Shown: one piece after another, positions 59,112 through 60,283 of the stretch
Numbering within the stretch: the stretch's first letter is position 1
Layout: every line of letters begins with the position of its first letter
DNA from: Leucogyrophana mollusca
Lineage: Eukaryota; Basidiomycota; Agaricomycetes; Boletales
Direction of reading: 5' to 3'
DNA length: 60,283 nucleotides
NCBI GenBank assembly: GCA_021014945.1
Contig: MU266498.1
Coordinates: 1 to 60,283, forward strand
The notes under the pieces: generated by a model
The model's input: the letters and a program-made list of their open reading frames with translations, nothing else
Databases searched by the model: none
What the model was told of the DNA's origin: nothing
Translations under genes and position numbers: made by a program

Positions 59112-59640
59112 GGCTCGCGATGAACCGATACCAGTACTAGTTGCGGTGGCGATCATCATCTCATTTCTCACACAACGTGACAACCCCATCTGCCACTGCC
59201 AGCACATCCATTCGACATCCTTGGAGCCATCCGCGTGCATGAAGGAACAGGTGACTTCGCGTTTCCTTGAATCCCCGTGGCGGTACTTTATTGATATTAC
59301 GAAGGTGGCGCACAGGTGTGATAATCAGATCAAAGTATGATCAACACGCAGTATCCCTTGCACACGATAATGTAATTGTGTACGCCTGCGTAGCCACTTT
59401 TCTGGCGACAAATACTCAACATCGAGTAGCTGCCAGGCTCTTTTCTGGGACTCTCATCCCCCTCGTTCAAGGAGGTTCACCCCAGTATAAATAAGCGGAT
59501 AAACCACGCTGTCCTCCCTGAGCTTCGCAGACATATGATCACGACGGAGGCCAGGATCAAATTTGAGCGGTCGGTCACAGGGCGCCTATAGGCACTGCTA
59601 TGCCGATCACTGGTATAAATACGACGTTTTCCGGCTATTG
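59112..59640. other. Divergent promoter region
   Basis: 530 bp between the deaminase (leftward) and the glycosidase gene (rightward). A CCAGTATAAATAAG stretch at 59482-59495 is TATA-like and lies about 150 bp before the ATG at 59641. No gene is supported here. Confidence 0.4.
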
Positions 59641-60283
59641 ATGTTTCTGTCCCTCTCAAGCCTTGCGATGATTTCGCTTCTAGTTGTATATTCTCTCCTT
59701 GCTCTCGGGGCTCGAGCTCAGAATTCCACAGGGCGTAAGCGGTTCCTCCACTGGCGCCCTTCGCGGTCACTGATACCTGATGTAGTTGCCCCTAAACAGT
59801 ATCACTATCTGCCCCTTGGAAAAATCAAGCCCACTGGGTGGCTCTATGATCAGGTAGGCAGTACCGTCTTTCAGTCTGTTCTAACTCACATATCTTCCAA
59901 AGTTAATGGTTCAAACGAACGGCCTGGCTGGCCACGAGCATGACTTCTATGACTAGTCAGTCATCACAATCTAACACCTGTTGACTTCACTCACTTTCTA
60001 TCAGTGTTGCCCAGAGTGATTGGATCGGAGGGAATTCAACGTACTCTAATCTCGAAGAAGGTGTGTTTCAATTACCAATGTTCTTCAGCTCTGATTCATC
60101 GTATCCAGCGGGAAGCTATTGGTTTGTGAGCCGTCTTTCGCCATCATATGTCAAGTAAACTGCTCATGTGTCATATCCCGTGCAGCCACGCGCCCTCATA
60201 TCCCATTCCGGTCTCATTCCGCACGTTCCGCACCTCTCCGATCCTTCCGTCTAACAATTGTTGGACTTAGCGTTTTCTAGACT
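59641..60283 (+). CDS. Secreted six-hairpin glycosidase-like protein (DUF1680/GH127-related), 5' part only
   Basis: The ATG at 59641 starts MFLSLSSLAMISLLVVYSLL, a signal peptide ending near ALGARAQ, so the protein should be secreted. Exon 1 continues VAPKQYHYLPLGKIKPTGWL YDQ. After an intron (GTAGGC to CCAAAG) comes LMVQTNGLAGHEHDFYD, then after another YVAQSDWIGGNSTYSNLEEA, and GSYWF near 60118. LPLG.IKPTGWL.DQ, GLAGH.hdFY and SDWxGG..YS.L.E...YWF fit the N-terminus of secreted (alpha/alpha)6 glycosidases annotated as DUF1680/beta-L-arabinofuranosidase-like. The expected next piece (N..VPLA..) is not found before the window ends, so the gene may be interrupted near 60120-60180, or a longer intron lies there. 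Partial. Confidence 0.7.

Noticed and set aside
1..60283. CRISPR arrays, rRNA, tRNA genes or bacterial-type insertion sequences
   Set aside because: No regularly spaced repeats, no B-box with a foldable cloverleaf and no transposase reading frames were found on reading through.

Overview
The window looks like nuclear DNA of a filamentous basidiomycete, most likely an Agaricomycete. Nearly every gene is split by short (about 50-60 nt) GT-AG introns. Genes lie close together on both strands. The proteins are typically fungal: a fused single-chain transhydrogenase, NCE101, Med16, ATG2, and a one-A-domain siderophore synthetase of the kind described from mushrooms. I see no bacterial operons, CRISPR arrays, rRNA or convincing tRNA. 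All gene models were spliced by eye from reading frames, so exon edges are approximate unless I say otherwise.

Layout. 1-265: an imperfect 140-bp tandem duplication. 768-2173 (+): nucleotide-sugar transporter. 2667-6950 (-): mitochondrial NAD(P) transhydrogenase. 7866-9132 (-): DapA-like aldolase. 10646-11840 (-): tRNA pseudouridine synthase of the TruB/Pus4 family. 13406-15558 (+): MFS anion transporter. 16166-18019 (+): CoA-dependent acyltransferase-like protein. 18095-21546 (-): Mediator subunit 16. 21718-22246 (+): proteasome assembly chaperone 3. 23388-23685 (-): NCE101. 23934-27769 (+): NatB auxiliary subunit NAA25. 28130-29280 (+): RPA32. 29460-31125 (+): a strongly diverged RPA32-like paralogue in tandem. 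31595-38796 (+): ATG2. 39037-39833 (-): ribosome biogenesis factor RLP24.

The accessory part is a compact siderophore locus. It holds an L-ornithine N5-monooxygenase (40651-42609, -) and a divergently transcribed nonribosomal peptide synthetase (44249-52640, +) with domain order [partial C]-A-T-C-T-C-T-C. That order matches the basidiomycete type VI (basidioferrin-type) synthetases. The shared 1.6-kb upstream region carries a perfect 11-bp palindrome made of two GATA motifs, which includes the ATCWGATAA consensus of fungal iron-repressor GATA factors. It also carries a duplicated CCAAT-containing module. Together these suggest GATA- and possibly CCAAT-complex-controlled production of a linear tri-hydroxamate. 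No hydroxyornithine acyltransferase lies beside the two genes.

The right end holds an E(z)/EZH2-like H3K27 methyltransferase with an altered SET motif (52863-55547, -), a poorly resolved region with coding-like fragments (55816-58260), a riboflavin-pathway-type deaminase (58581-59111, -) and the 5' part of a secreted glycoside hydrolase that runs to the window edge (59641-60283, +).
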